Assembly (NCBI RefSeq): GCF_000275845.1
Contig: NW_006766889.1
Span: 1,312,006 to 1,345,018, forward strand
Source of the DNA: Dichomitus squalens LYAD-421 SS1
Lineage: Eukaryota > Basidiomycota > Agaricomycetes > Polyporales > Polyporaceae
Length of the DNA: 33,013 nt
Reading direction: 5' to 3'
The position numbers and the translations under genes were made by a program. This document shows, one piece after another, positions 10,807-20,800 of this stretch (the first letter of the stretch is position 1; each line of letters starts with the position of its first letter). A model generated the notes under the pieces. The model did no database searches. It was given only the letters and a program-made list of their open reading frames with translations, and was not told where the DNA came from.

Positions 10807-11789
10807 GGCGAACATGCCGCGCGACGGACGGGGTGGTGACGATACCTTTCAGCGTGGCGGGGTTGGACGCTCCCGATGCACGCCGCGGTGTTGAGGCTTG
10901 CCCGGCCCGTGTGTGCGCGTGCTGCTGGGTGAGGTTTGGGACGTGCTGTTACGTGTCTGCGTATGTATACGTACATGTCATGACTGTGACGACTAGTTAG
11001 TGCTTTTGTTTGTACTGTATTTGTAACGATCTCTGTCGATTGATTGTGTTGGCGATTGATACACCATAAGGAGGCTCGAGAGTATATGGCGAGTGGTGTG
11101 AACTGGAAGGAGTGCCAGAGGATCTGTTGAGGTTCGTTGATGTTTACTACTCACTTCGCGGAGATGTCCTGATTGATGTGACACTAGGCGATCTGTTATG
11201 TCTATTCTACTCAACGCGAGTGCTTCATATGGTCATACACTGCCTCCGAAACGTGCTTGAACTCATCATTTGTGGTGCGTGCGAAGGGACGTGCTATTGA
11301 CCAAGAGGGCTTTTGATGACGTTATGGGAATCGCGCCGTCCGGACTTATGAGACTGCCACGCCTCCACGGTATGCCGTCTCTTGACAGACTTCTTGTCTT
11401 CGTAGATGATCGCATGGTGCGTCTCGTTTGCTAAACGTCGCTGCAGGGATCCATCGTCCGCATCTCACACCAGCTATGATAGAACGTGGGGACTATGCTA
11501 CAAGCATAGCAGGTCGGCATCCCGCGTGTGCCCGGGATGGAGCAAGGCGCTTCCATTCGATGTGATGTCGACCAGACGCAATGAAACCGGGCTTGCCTTC
11601 TCATTGCAGGCGTCGAGAATAACCTTGTTCATCAGAGGTCGATGAAGTTGGCGATTATCTCGTAGCCTGTCTGCCATAGTATAAGTCCTACCCATGGGCT
11701 CAGGAGCCTGATGAGCAACGCTTGCTTTCGCTCACCCCTCACTGGCAGCCTGCATCCGCAACCCACACAAGCTTTCGTCTTCGCCTGCG
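10807..11789. other. intergenic between JEN1-type gene and DUF6533 gene 1
   Basis: About 980 bp with only short chance frames. The left part is AT-richer with TGT/TTTGT runs and looks like a 3' untranslated region. The last 100 bp before 11790 is C/T-rich, as is common just upstream of fungal start codons. Confidence 0.5.
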
Positions 11790-13430
11790 ATGTCAATCCC
11801 CGATGCTGCTGGTATCATCGCAATTAGAGATGCTGGGTGAGTCACCGTCTGTGTTAGGCATCTATCCTGATCCCTAACAAACGCCTTGACCACCGTATAG
11901 GTACACAGCCACTCTCATGACGGCGGGTGTGGGAGGTTCGTATGTTCACATTCCGAGCGTGTCATTTGATCAATCCGGATCTCGACAGCTTGGGTCGGCT
12001 ACGACTACCTCCTTACCGTCGGACGCGAGTCACGCTTGTTCTGGAGGCGTAAAGTGAACGCGGCCTCGATACTATTCTATACAAACCGCTACCTCGCACT
12101 GTTCTACTACGTCGCTCTTGCCTACTACCGAATCATATCATTTCCGTTCCCAGTAAGTCTCGAATGTGTGGCCTGAGCTTACGGCATTCGCCTTTGACTA
12201 ATCTGTAACATTGAATAGGAGTAATACGATCTAACCAACTTGACTGTCTTGGAGCTGACATCGACCCAGATGTCTGACACAGTACGATGTCGACATAGGA
12301 ATCAGGTATATGGAGTACCTCCCATGGGCAGGTCTGTGTCATGGATGCTCCTCTGGAATATCGTGTTGAACTCGGGGTTTGCATATAGTCTTCTCTGCTT
12401 TGCGCGTGTACGCCCTGAGTCACAAGAATTGGGCTCTGAGCGTGTTCACTTTCTTTTGCTCCGTTATCGCCCTTCCTCTGAACTATTATGTGAGACCGCA
12501 CCTGCCCCGTCTAAACTTCCCCCCTCAGACCTGACCGAGCACAGGGCGACTTCCACCACACATCCGTCTCTGCTGTTCCGGCGCTTGGTTGCGTGTCGCA
12601 GGCGACAACGCCCTCTTTCCTCAGCCTCATGTAAGTGGCTATGTGGCTCCGACAGGGCGCATCGCTGACTTTGAGCCCAGCGGTCGGTATCATTACTTTC
12701 GAGACGATGCGTGCACCACCTGTCTCATGCACTGGCATTCATAGGCAGTGTTGTCATCCGCGGAGGCCAGATCATTGCTGACGCAATCGTCATCGGAGTC
12801 ACATGGAAGGCGACGTACCAAGCTCGTAGCGAGCGGTCCATGTCCTATTTGATGACAGTCATGTTCAAGAATGGCAAGTGCACCGTCCGTCTGGCACGGC
12901 TCTAGTGTTCATTGACCATACAGGTACCATATATTTCGTGTAACCCTCCCCGTACGTATGGTGGACTGGGGCATTAACCCGTCGCAGTACCCAACTCCTG
13001 CTCAACGTCCTCCATCTCATATTTATCTTCCTTCCGGTAGGGCGTTACTTGGACATATGTATCGCTATGACATGCTCATGCAGTGACTTTGATCCAGGAC
13101 GCCCCGCTGCACACATCTGTGACAAACACATCATACGTGAAGAAATTCTCTGAGCCGTTGAGTGTATAGTTGCAGAGTCCTTCCGCGTCGTGCTGATGTA
13201 AGAGACCCTACAGCATCACGGCAATCCTTATATCCTACTTCCTCTTGGACCTTCAAGAGGTCAGTCAGGGTATGGCGCAACACGGAGGAGTTTCCGAGAG
13301 TGAGGTCATGGGCTCGCTCACCTCCATAGACTTCGGTCCTGCGCTTGAGAATAGATCCCTGGCGGAGGAGCCATGGTCTGTCAGTTCGGGCTCTAGTGTG
13401 ACGTTGGCAGGACGCGGTCTTCGACAGTGA
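11790..13430 (+). CDS. DUF6533 integral membrane protein, copy 1
   Basis: This is a multi-pass membrane protein of the DUF6533 type, expanded in mushroom-forming fungi and of unknown function. My model joins in frame: 11790-11836, 11901-11935, 11989-12152, 12283-12331, 12389-12489, 12545-12630, 12749-12873, 12924-12939, 12988-13036, 13098-13163, 13203-13430. It gives 321 aa, typical for the family. Family landmarks in order are YDYLLTVGRE with FWRRK (exon 3), LPWAVFSALRVYALS (exons 4-5), IIADAIVIGVTW (exon 7), GTIYF (exons 7-8), and AILISYFLLDLQE in the last exon. Intron 12874-12923 needs a GC donor (GCAAGT). Exon 8 is 16 nt. Weaker spots are the GTTCGT donor at 11936, the 130-nt intron before 12283, and the 39-nt intron at 13164-13202. 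A paralogue lies at about 30590-32242. Confidence 0.8.
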
Positions 13431-14267
13431 CCGTTGGTATGCAGACACCTGTCTTTCGCTAGCTTTGAGAGGCTGCGAGCTGGCTATGTTGAGAGTGATA
13501 GCTTACTGGCATGTATACACTGGTGCGCCGTAGTTATGCGAAATAGACAGTGAAAGATTGGAATAAGACAAGCAAAGACCGGAATGTATGATGACTGATC
13601 AGAGTACGATATTAGGCTGAAGCAACAGCTGTAGCAGTCTCAGCACGGCAGACTAGGAGACGATCGACGAACACATTTACCTGCTGGAATTCTCGAGCGA
13701 TCGGCCTACGGACGCACTGGGAACGTGATATTAGTACGGTATAGATTTCAGAGCGGGAGTACCCGGACGCAAGCTCTACCGCAGGAAGCTGCGGCGCTAT
13801 AGTCGTTTTGTCCCGGAAGCGAAGACATTTCACAATATTCATCAACCACGCCACCGCAGACGAGGCGTCCGCGTCAACACTTGTCGCGCTGACACAGCAC
13901 GATGGATTGGGCTGCCATGGTGGCCAACATGAGCCTCCCGGCGAGCAAGCGGCGCGATCTAGGGGAGGCAAATGTCGATTAGTCTTGAGGAAACCTCTGC
14001 AGACCGATGAAAGAAGGAGTTTATTGTCGTTGTTGGTGACTGCGCCTCCTTGGTTACTAGAATGTTGCATTCGTTGTCAGACCAGAAGCCCGGGGTGGCG
14101 TAGTGTAGGAAGAGGCGTTGACGAGCAACCGCTTCGGGGGCCATCAAGAAAGTTATTAAAGGGCTACCTGTTCGACGAATGTCCACTTGCCAGGACGACT
14201 GGTTCTTCGAGCTCTCCTGCGCAGTCCCTCGGTGAAGTCATCTCCACGATACATCGCAAGCTTTCCG
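13431..14267. other. intergenic, nothing firm
   Basis: About 840 bp. A minus-strand frame of 152 codons (14070-13612) and overlapping plus-strand frames exist. None shows a motif, a coding-like composition or family similarity, so none is called. Confidence 0.45.
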
Positions 14268-14816
14268 ATGATCATTCCACAAACTGGAGACAAACGTGCA
14301 TCAGACTTGTGTTCGTGCGGGCATAACTTCCTCCGCACCGAGGAATCTGTCTGCAAGGGATGTTTTAGGAAACAAGGACCATCTATCGCTAGCTGGCCCT
14401 ATGCCTGGCCATACCTCCCCCACACCGCCGTATCCCAAATGCCGCAATACATCTACCCATCAATGCCATGTTGGACTACCTACCCATTCATGCCAAGCTG
14501 GCCTGCCAACCTCCAAGGGATCTACCAATACCAGCCACCCATCTGTCCGTTGGACCCCACTGGTCCGCAGACGCCACCCGCCATCCCGACCCCTGGTCCG
14601 CAGACGCCACCCGCCATCCCGACCCCACTCGACGAAGAAGGTGGAGGTCGGGCTGACTTGCCATTCAGAAGGGGTGGAAAGCTCGAGCCGGCGGAGTCGG
14701 ATGGCGACCTCACAAAGACTTTGGACGCCTCACAGTGCTGTGCGACGTGCGGGAGGAAAGTCAAGCGGGGCATTTTGAAGAGGCTATTGTCTGTGCTGTT
14801 GCGCTTGCGACGATAG
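14268..14816 (+). CDS. small Cys/Pro/Trp-rich hypothetical protein
   Basis: No known family is recognised. The frame from the ATG at 14268 encodes 182 aa. The N-terminus carries C-x-C-x-H followed by C-x2-C (Cys15, Cys17, His19, Cys29, Cys32), which could bind a metal. The middle, about residues 40-120, is rich in Pro, Trp and Tyr and contains a perfect tandem duplication of 11 residues (GPQTPPAIPTP). Near the end are CC-x2-C (157-161) and a very basic, leucine-rich tail. The paired cysteine motifs favour this frame over the overlapping one at 14296-14778. No introns or 5' exons could be defined and there is no homology to rely on, so this may be a real young gene or a chance frame. Confidence 0.4.
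   Translation: MIIPQTGDKRASDLCSCGHNFLRTEESVCKGCFRKQGPSIASWPYAWPYLPHTAVSQMPQYIYPSMPCWTTYPFMPSWPANLQGIYQYQPPICPLDPTGPQTPPAIPTPGPQTPPAIPTPLDEEGGGRADLPFRRGGKLEPAESDGDLTKTLDASQCCATCGRKVKRGILKRLLSVLLRLRR
14560..14625 (+). repeat. perfect 33-bp tandem duplication
   Basis: Two identical 33-bp units (14560-14592 and 14593-14625) lie head to tail. Thirty-three is a multiple of three, so the duplication keeps the reading frame of the 14268-14816 ORF and repeats GPQTPPAIPTP. Confidence 0.95.
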
Positions 14817-15531
14817 TCAGTCTCATAATCGTTGTCGTGAACCTCTTCTGAGGATGCAGGGGGTGGAAGGACGTTGCCCGGTCACTGGGCGTGTGGAGAT
14901 CGCATCTTGTACTGTAATCCTGGTCCCAGCGGATCAGTATTATGAGAAAGAAATTGCGTTCGATTGGGAACAACGTCTGCCCGCCCCCGAGGTCAAGCGC
15001 GAGTGCTCTGAAGAGGGTTTTGTATGCACGAACACGGACATGTGCCTTATGTCGACTCGGGGGACTCCGTAAACAGTCTGAGTCTGGACTCTGCGCTGTT
15101 AGTTATGGTGGCGGCGATAAGCAAGTGTTTAGGCGCTCAGAGAGGGGTAACATTAGCGCTGCATTCGAGATCAGTGAGAAGGCAGGTTGCTTGACCGCAC
15201 TACTCACACTTACTTACGGCCATGGACTTGCATGAGACCGAGGGAATCTCTATCCTACTACACGTTGCACATCTGGGAACGCAGCACATTACGTCCATGA
15301 CGGGTCACCGGATGGGGTGAGGCGCGAGCGGTTGGTGGAGGCCAATCGCACCGATAGGCCGACGTCAGGTGAGATAGGATGATCGTCCTGCGTCGGCCAG
15401 CACCGCTGCCTCACCGATAGTGCGTGCGCCATATGCGGCTTTGCGCGCATTCTTAAAACTTAGAGCTGACGCTCTCTTCCGTGTCGTCCGACGTCAATCA
15501 CCCCCGAGATTGCCTCCTCGACTTCCCCGCC
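14817..15531. other. promoter region of URC1
   Basis: No gene is recognised. The 3' part is the upstream region of URC1. It contains four GATA-factor-type sites (HGATAR): CGATAA at 15115-15120, CGATAG at 15352-15357, AGATAG at 15372-15377 and CGATAG at 15415-15420. A CCAAT box lies at 15342-15346. The string CACCGATAG occurs twice (15349-15357 and 15412-15420). Confidence 0.5.
15342..15420 (+). promoter_or_regulatory. cluster of GATA-factor sites and a CCAAT box upstream of URC1
   Basis: Three HGATAR sites sit within 70 bp, two of them inside a repeated CACCGATAG, with a CCAAT box at 15342-15346. This is 110-190 bp upstream of the URC1 ATG. Fungal GATA factors (AreA/Gln3 type) switch on genes for poor nitrogen sources. 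Uracil is such a source, so nitrogen control of URC1 is plausible. That control is inference. Confidence 0.4.
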
Positions 15532-17612
15532 ATGTCGACTCCATCGTCCGACGCGATCCTCACCCAGATCCTCACCCAGCTTCAGGCGCTCCAGGTGTCC
15601 CAGCAGACACTGCAGGCCAAGGCAAGTTCAAGGAAGCATACAAGCAGGCAGTGTAGGATGGTGCTGACGACGCAGTGACGTCCACAGTTCGATGCCTTGA
15701 GTAGCAATGGCGTTGTAAGCCCACCTGCGTCCCCGGCTCGCAATGGCACTCCAGCATCAAGCGTCCGTCAAGCTGCCGAGTCCGTCCTGTCGTCTGAAGC
15801 CGCGACCGCGTCGCCCGCCAACCAACTCATCTCGCCCTCCTCATCTCCAACCGTGAGCAGCTCGATACAGGATAGGGACAGGGAGAGGGAGAAGCTGCTC
15901 TACCCGTCCCGAGTTCTCCTCACCAGTAAGTCACTGTCGTCTCTCGCGCCACGCCCGCCTTGCTCATGTTTCAACGCGCCATAGCCTACCCCGACCAGCA
16001 CGGCATCAAGCCCTACCCCCTCCAATGGGGCGCCGCGGACCCGGCCGTCCGCGGGCCCGTCATCTGCTCACGCCTCCCCACCTCCATCAAGCAGCGCAAT
16101 GCGATCGGCGCGCACTCGGGCTCGTACTCCATCTACCGCGCGCTCGCGATCGCGATGGGCACGCTCGACCCGTCGCACAAGCCTGACTACAGCAAGACGG
16201 AGCCCGCGGTGCCGATCCCGCCGCAGCCGTCGTGGTCCGACCCGAGCAAGATCGTCTCTTTCGACCCCTGGGGCCACCTCGTGCCGCAGGTGTACAAGCA
16301 CGAGCTGGAGGAGCTCGGCCTGGACGTGCGCCCGAGCATCGCGGTGACGAAGGCGCACATGAAGCTGAGCGAGATCGACGAGGCGGCGCGGAAGGGCGAC
16401 TTGACGATCGACGGCAAGATATTGCTCAAGAGCCACCCGCTCATCAATGCGGACGGCACGCAGAGCACCGCGGACCCAGGTGTGGAGATCAGCATCAGCA
16501 AGGCTGCGGTCGAGCCGGTTTGGTACTTGCCTGGGATTGCAGAGCGGTTCGGCATGTGAGTGGCGATCTCTCGTTAAGAGTACTCCAGGGAAATTGCATG
16601 CTGATCCTGCACTGTCAGCTCGGAAGGCTTGCTCCGCCGTGCGCTCTTCGAGGACACCGGAGGAATGTACCCAGAGCTTGTCACCCGGCCCGACATCAAG
16701 GTCTTCCTCCCGCCAATCGGCAACCTGACCGCATACATCTGTACGTGCCCTCGCGCCACCTGCACAAGCGGCGCTGTGTTCATCGCTTGATTACAGTCGG
16801 GAACCCCGCGTACTTGTCGGACGAATCGAAGGAGCTAACCCTGCGTGTCCACGACGAATGTATGCGCATACATCCCCATCTCTATTCACGCACAAGCTGA
16901 CGTAGCGCTGCAGGTAACGGTTCTGACGTGTTCGGCTCCGACATCTGCACATGCAAGCCGTACCTGACCTATGCCATCGAGGAGTGCATCCGCGGCGCCC
17001 AGCGCGGCGGCGTCGGCCTCGTCGTATATTTCCGCAAAGAAGGCCGTGCCCTCGGCGAGGTCACCAAGTACGTCTTTGCCTGTCATCTCGCCTCGCGGCG
17101 ACGTGGTCACGTTATACTTACGGTTCGCGTCGCAGGTACCTCGTGTATAACCTCCGGAAACGCGGGGGTGACTCGGCAGATAAGTACTTCAAGGCGACCG
17201 AGCTCATCGCGGGCGTGAAGGACATGCGGTTCCAGGCGCTCATGCCGGACGTGCTGCACTGGCTCGGTATCAAGAAGATCGACAACATGGTGTCGATGAG
17301 CGATATGTACGTCGTGTCCGCTCTCTAGTCTTTCTGATGCTGATGTTGTTTGGCAGGAAATACAACGCTATCGTGCAATCCGGCATCCCGATCTTGAAGC
17401 GCTACGATATCCCTGGTACGTGGTTGCCGTTGCGGGGTAGACTACGCTCGCGGACGCTGACTATATGCGCTACAGAACACCTGCTCCCGCCCGACTCGCG
17501 TGTCGAGATAGATGCGAAGATCGCCGCTGGGTACTTCTCAAGCAACAAGAAGATCACAGAGGCAGATTTGGTCAAGACGGTGGGTAGGACTTGGGAGGAG
17601 ACCGAGCACTAG
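15532..17612 (+). CDS. URC1: GTP cyclohydrolase II-like uracil catabolism protein Urc1
   Basis: This is a cytosolic protein of the GTP cyclohydrolase II superfamily with the fungal N-terminal extension domain. It is required in yeasts for using uracil as a nitrogen source. Nine exons join in frame: 15532-15621, 15688-15925, 15985-16555, 16619-16740, 16797-16859, 16914-17067, 17136-17306, 17357-17415, 17476-17612, giving 534 aa. The first about 110 residues are Ser/Pro-rich and low complexity. The catalytic region shows RVHDEC, then C-T-C, giving the zinc triad Cys362, Cys373 and Cys375. It is followed by VVYFRKEGRALGE, the counterpart of the RibA Tyr-x-R-x-EGR segment. The region after it departs from true RibA, and the long N-terminal domain also favours URC1 over riboflavin synthesis. 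The first intron (15622-15687) uses a GC donor. Dicer converges on it 193 bp downstream. Confidence 0.88.
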
Positions 17613-17805
17613 CGCGCAGTGGAACACCAACGCCGCTAGAGAACTCTTCGTACTTCAATTCCCCGGTGCACTGGGTGTATCCTATAGCATGTTGTACTGT
17701 ATTCGTCGCGGGAATCATCCGCACACCTACAAGAAGCATAAATTACAACAATACAACGACTATGAATGTCCTTTTGGGCAGTTCAAGAAAGAGAAAGGTA
17801 GCTAC
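17613..17805. other. short gap between convergent URC1 and Dicer
   Basis: Only 193 bp separate the two stop codons. Both 3' untranslated regions must fit here or overlap. The stretch is AT-richer than the flanking exons and has several TATA/AATACAA-like strings that could serve as 3'-end signals for either strand. Confidence 0.6.
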
Positions 17806-20800
17806 TTAGCTGCTATCGGCATGAGCCTCGGTATCGGCTACCATTGCTTCAACCTCTTCATCGTCACCGTCAAACACATCCTTGTCAATATCCATATTCT
17901 CCGCCCTGACCTGGGCGAGCGCCTTCTCCGCAGCCTTGAACCGAACCTCGTCCTCGCTAACCTTGCTGCGATACGGCGCCGTGACCTGCAGCAGCTCTTT
18001 CTCATCAATGTACACTGCGCACGTCACGTCACCCTTCTCCTTCGTGAGCTTGTACTCCACCTCCTTCCTCGGCTTGTGCTGCGCGGCCCAGATCTCCAGG
18101 CGGGACACGGGGTGCAGCGCATCCACGTCGTCGTGCACGACGCGCTCGAGGACGCGCATCAGGCCCAGCGTCTCCATCACCTGCCGCACCTTTCCGAGGT
18201 CCCCGAACGAGTCGACGTACACCGCCCCGAGGATACTCTCGACCATGTCGCTGATGAACTTGGGGGCCTGGAGGCTCGTCAGCCCCGCCCATGGGTAGAC
18301 CGCGTCGTTCTCGAGCGCGTCCGCGATCTCCGCGCCGTGCTTTTGATACCGGAGGAAGGTGAGGTTCTGGTCCTCGAGCACGCGGTGGCTCGAGTGGAGG
18401 AGACACTGCCAGAGGTAGACCTGCTGCGAGTCGTCGACGGCCTCGAGCCCGTGCTCGGGCGACCACGTCGGCATCGTCGACTCGACCGTGACGGCGGTCT
18501 TGAGGCAGGTGTACGCGAGGATGTGCGAGTTCACGACCGCCATCTTCTTGATGTGCATGTACCCCGGGCTATAGTCCTTGCCCTCGGCGTGGTAGAGGTA
18601 GTCGACGACGATCATGTCGAGCGCGGCGTCGCCGAGGAACTCGAGTCGTTCCAGCGACATCGTAGCGAAGTCTCCTTGGTAGCTGGCGTGCGTGAGCGCC
18701 TGGACGAGGAAGGTGCGACGGGCGAAGCGGTAGTTGATCATTTGCTCGACGAGCGCAAGCTGCTCAGGGATGTCGTCGATGTCGTCGACAGCATGCATCG
18801 CTCCAATGTACTCCGGGAGCTTCTTCCATGAAAGCCCAAGATTGAACGCAGTGACGCAGTCGATCGCTCGGTCAAACCCCCCGTCTTCGTACGCGGCTCC
18901 AATGAGGGACTCGACCACATCCGCAAGCATCTTGGTGGAAAGGTCTTCGGCTTTTCCCTTCCTACTCTCCTTGCTATTGCCGTTCTGTGCTGCGGCATCG
19001 CTAGCCGTGGGTGTGCCTTCTCTGCTGCGGTCGTCTAGAATTTCGTCGAATGCGCCTGCAGCGCTCGAGTAATGTGGCTTCCATTTCCTGGGGATAAAGC
19101 GATCTCTGATGATCCACCTGTATAGTCCCTTCTTTACGGCCCACCTAGCGAGGTTGACGTTGGCGACAGCGTGGTCTTTTTTCCGACTGAGATAACCTTC
19201 ATGCCAGAGAGGGAAATCTGCATACAGTAGATTGCTCGTGATGAACTTCAACACTGTGTCGCCTAGAGTCTCGAGACGCTGGTAGTGGAACCGTTCTTGA
19301 GCAGCGGGCGCCGTGATCGCAGTAACGAGGTGACGGAGCGCGACGGTCGAAACAGGGTTCTGTTTGAAGAGGGATGTACGGAGGCTGTGCACGGTCAACG
19401 CCATAGCAAGCCAACGCAGGATCGAAGGAAGAAGCAGGGTATATTGAACCTCCGTCTGGGAAGCGAGCTCCACCAAGGTATACTGCGGATGCAACAGGAA
19501 TGGTGCGTCTCCAGATTGGCTGGGGATTTCGTGGTCCGTATCCTCTTCAGGGAACGGTATGAGGAAATTCCGTCGTTTCGGAAGCGACCGAACGACCAAG
19601 AGAGGATACGTGATCTCTAGATCTGGGTACGCGCTGTACTCCTCGCGAAACTTCTCTTCCTCTTCTGTCGTGAGAGGATCATATTGCCACCGCAGCAGGC
19701 GGAGAGGCTTATTGTATTTGCTCACGCCCCGGACCAACGGAAGATTTGTCGGGTGCGAGAATCTGGCGCCAAATGCTGCAGCATTTGCTGCGAATGGTGT
19801 CTCGCCTTGGAGCGCCAGCCCACCCATAAATCGGTCGTCCATCCACCTGCGTCGCTCATCCCATTCTTCAGCGTCCGGCCACGACCCTATGGGCAAGAAG
19901 AGGTATGCAAAGTCTTCCCTGCCGCGTTCCATGCGGGGTCCGTACAGTCTCCAGAAAAGCCTGTATGTCCAGCGCTGGGCAAGGTGGACTTCCTCATCCG
20001 ACGCCGGAGAGCCCGCTGCACCACCGATGGTCATCGACAGCTCCTTGCGACCAGGGACATACAGTGTCGGGAAATCCTTCTGGACGAATGTTGGCAGCGG
20101 ACGGCGAGTGAACATGCGTAACGACGGTAGGCCCTCGACCACGAGTTCATGAGCGAACCAGGACGGCGTACCCTCCGCAGTGGCCCAGGGATCAATCTGG
20201 ATGGATACCTGGGCGGTGCTTTCGCGTTTCGCTACTTCCGCGAGCATGGCCTTCACCTCGTCCTCTTTCTCGGGTTCGATGCCGCTGGTATGCGGGAGCA
20301 GATGGTTGTTGAGCAAGCCAGCTTGATATAGCGCCACATATGCCTCGAATGCGACCCGCTGCTGCGCGCGACGTTTGGTGCGGTGAATACGGTCAACAGA
20401 GAACTTGCGCAGGCTGCAAAACATTGATTACGATTCATCCAAGTCGGAGGACAATAGGACATACTGAGGAGGGAGTGCTCTCGGCAAGGTGACAGTTGCT
20501 CCCCAGGGACCTGTGTATCGCTCCGTGAATCGGGCATGCTCTGGAAGTGCGTGCCAGCCTTCGGCGTAATCCGGGGGATCTAGCTCGTAGATGGGTACAA
20601 GGTGTTCGTGCCCTCCTGTAGGGATGACCGCACAGAAATGGTTGAGATGGGGAACGGCAGTGTGGATAGTCAGGAGCGCCCTAAACGAAGGTAGGTGAGC
20701 TTGAGTTTCCACTGCAGAGGAAAGGACACCAACCCTGTCGAAGCGACCTCAAACTCGCAATATCCATCTAGATCGTCAAAGTCGTCCTCTTCGACAGAAG

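Noticed and set aside
12153..12282. Apparent stop/frame break in DUF6533 copy 1
   Set aside because: Taking the segment after 12206 as an exon gives stops or a wrong phase. Splicing from 12152 to 12283 restores the frame and leads into LPWAVFSALRVYALS, so no lesion is needed.
13612..14070. 152-codon minus-strand open frame
   Set aside because: No domain, motif or splice-consistent neighbours, and overlapping frames of similar length occur on the other strand.
17512..18831. 439-codon plus-strand open frame
   Set aside because: It overlaps the last exon of URC1 and then runs antisense to the Dicer RNase III region. It is rich in Arg, His, Leu and Val, as expected for the antisense of GC-rich coding sequence. 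No motif is seen.
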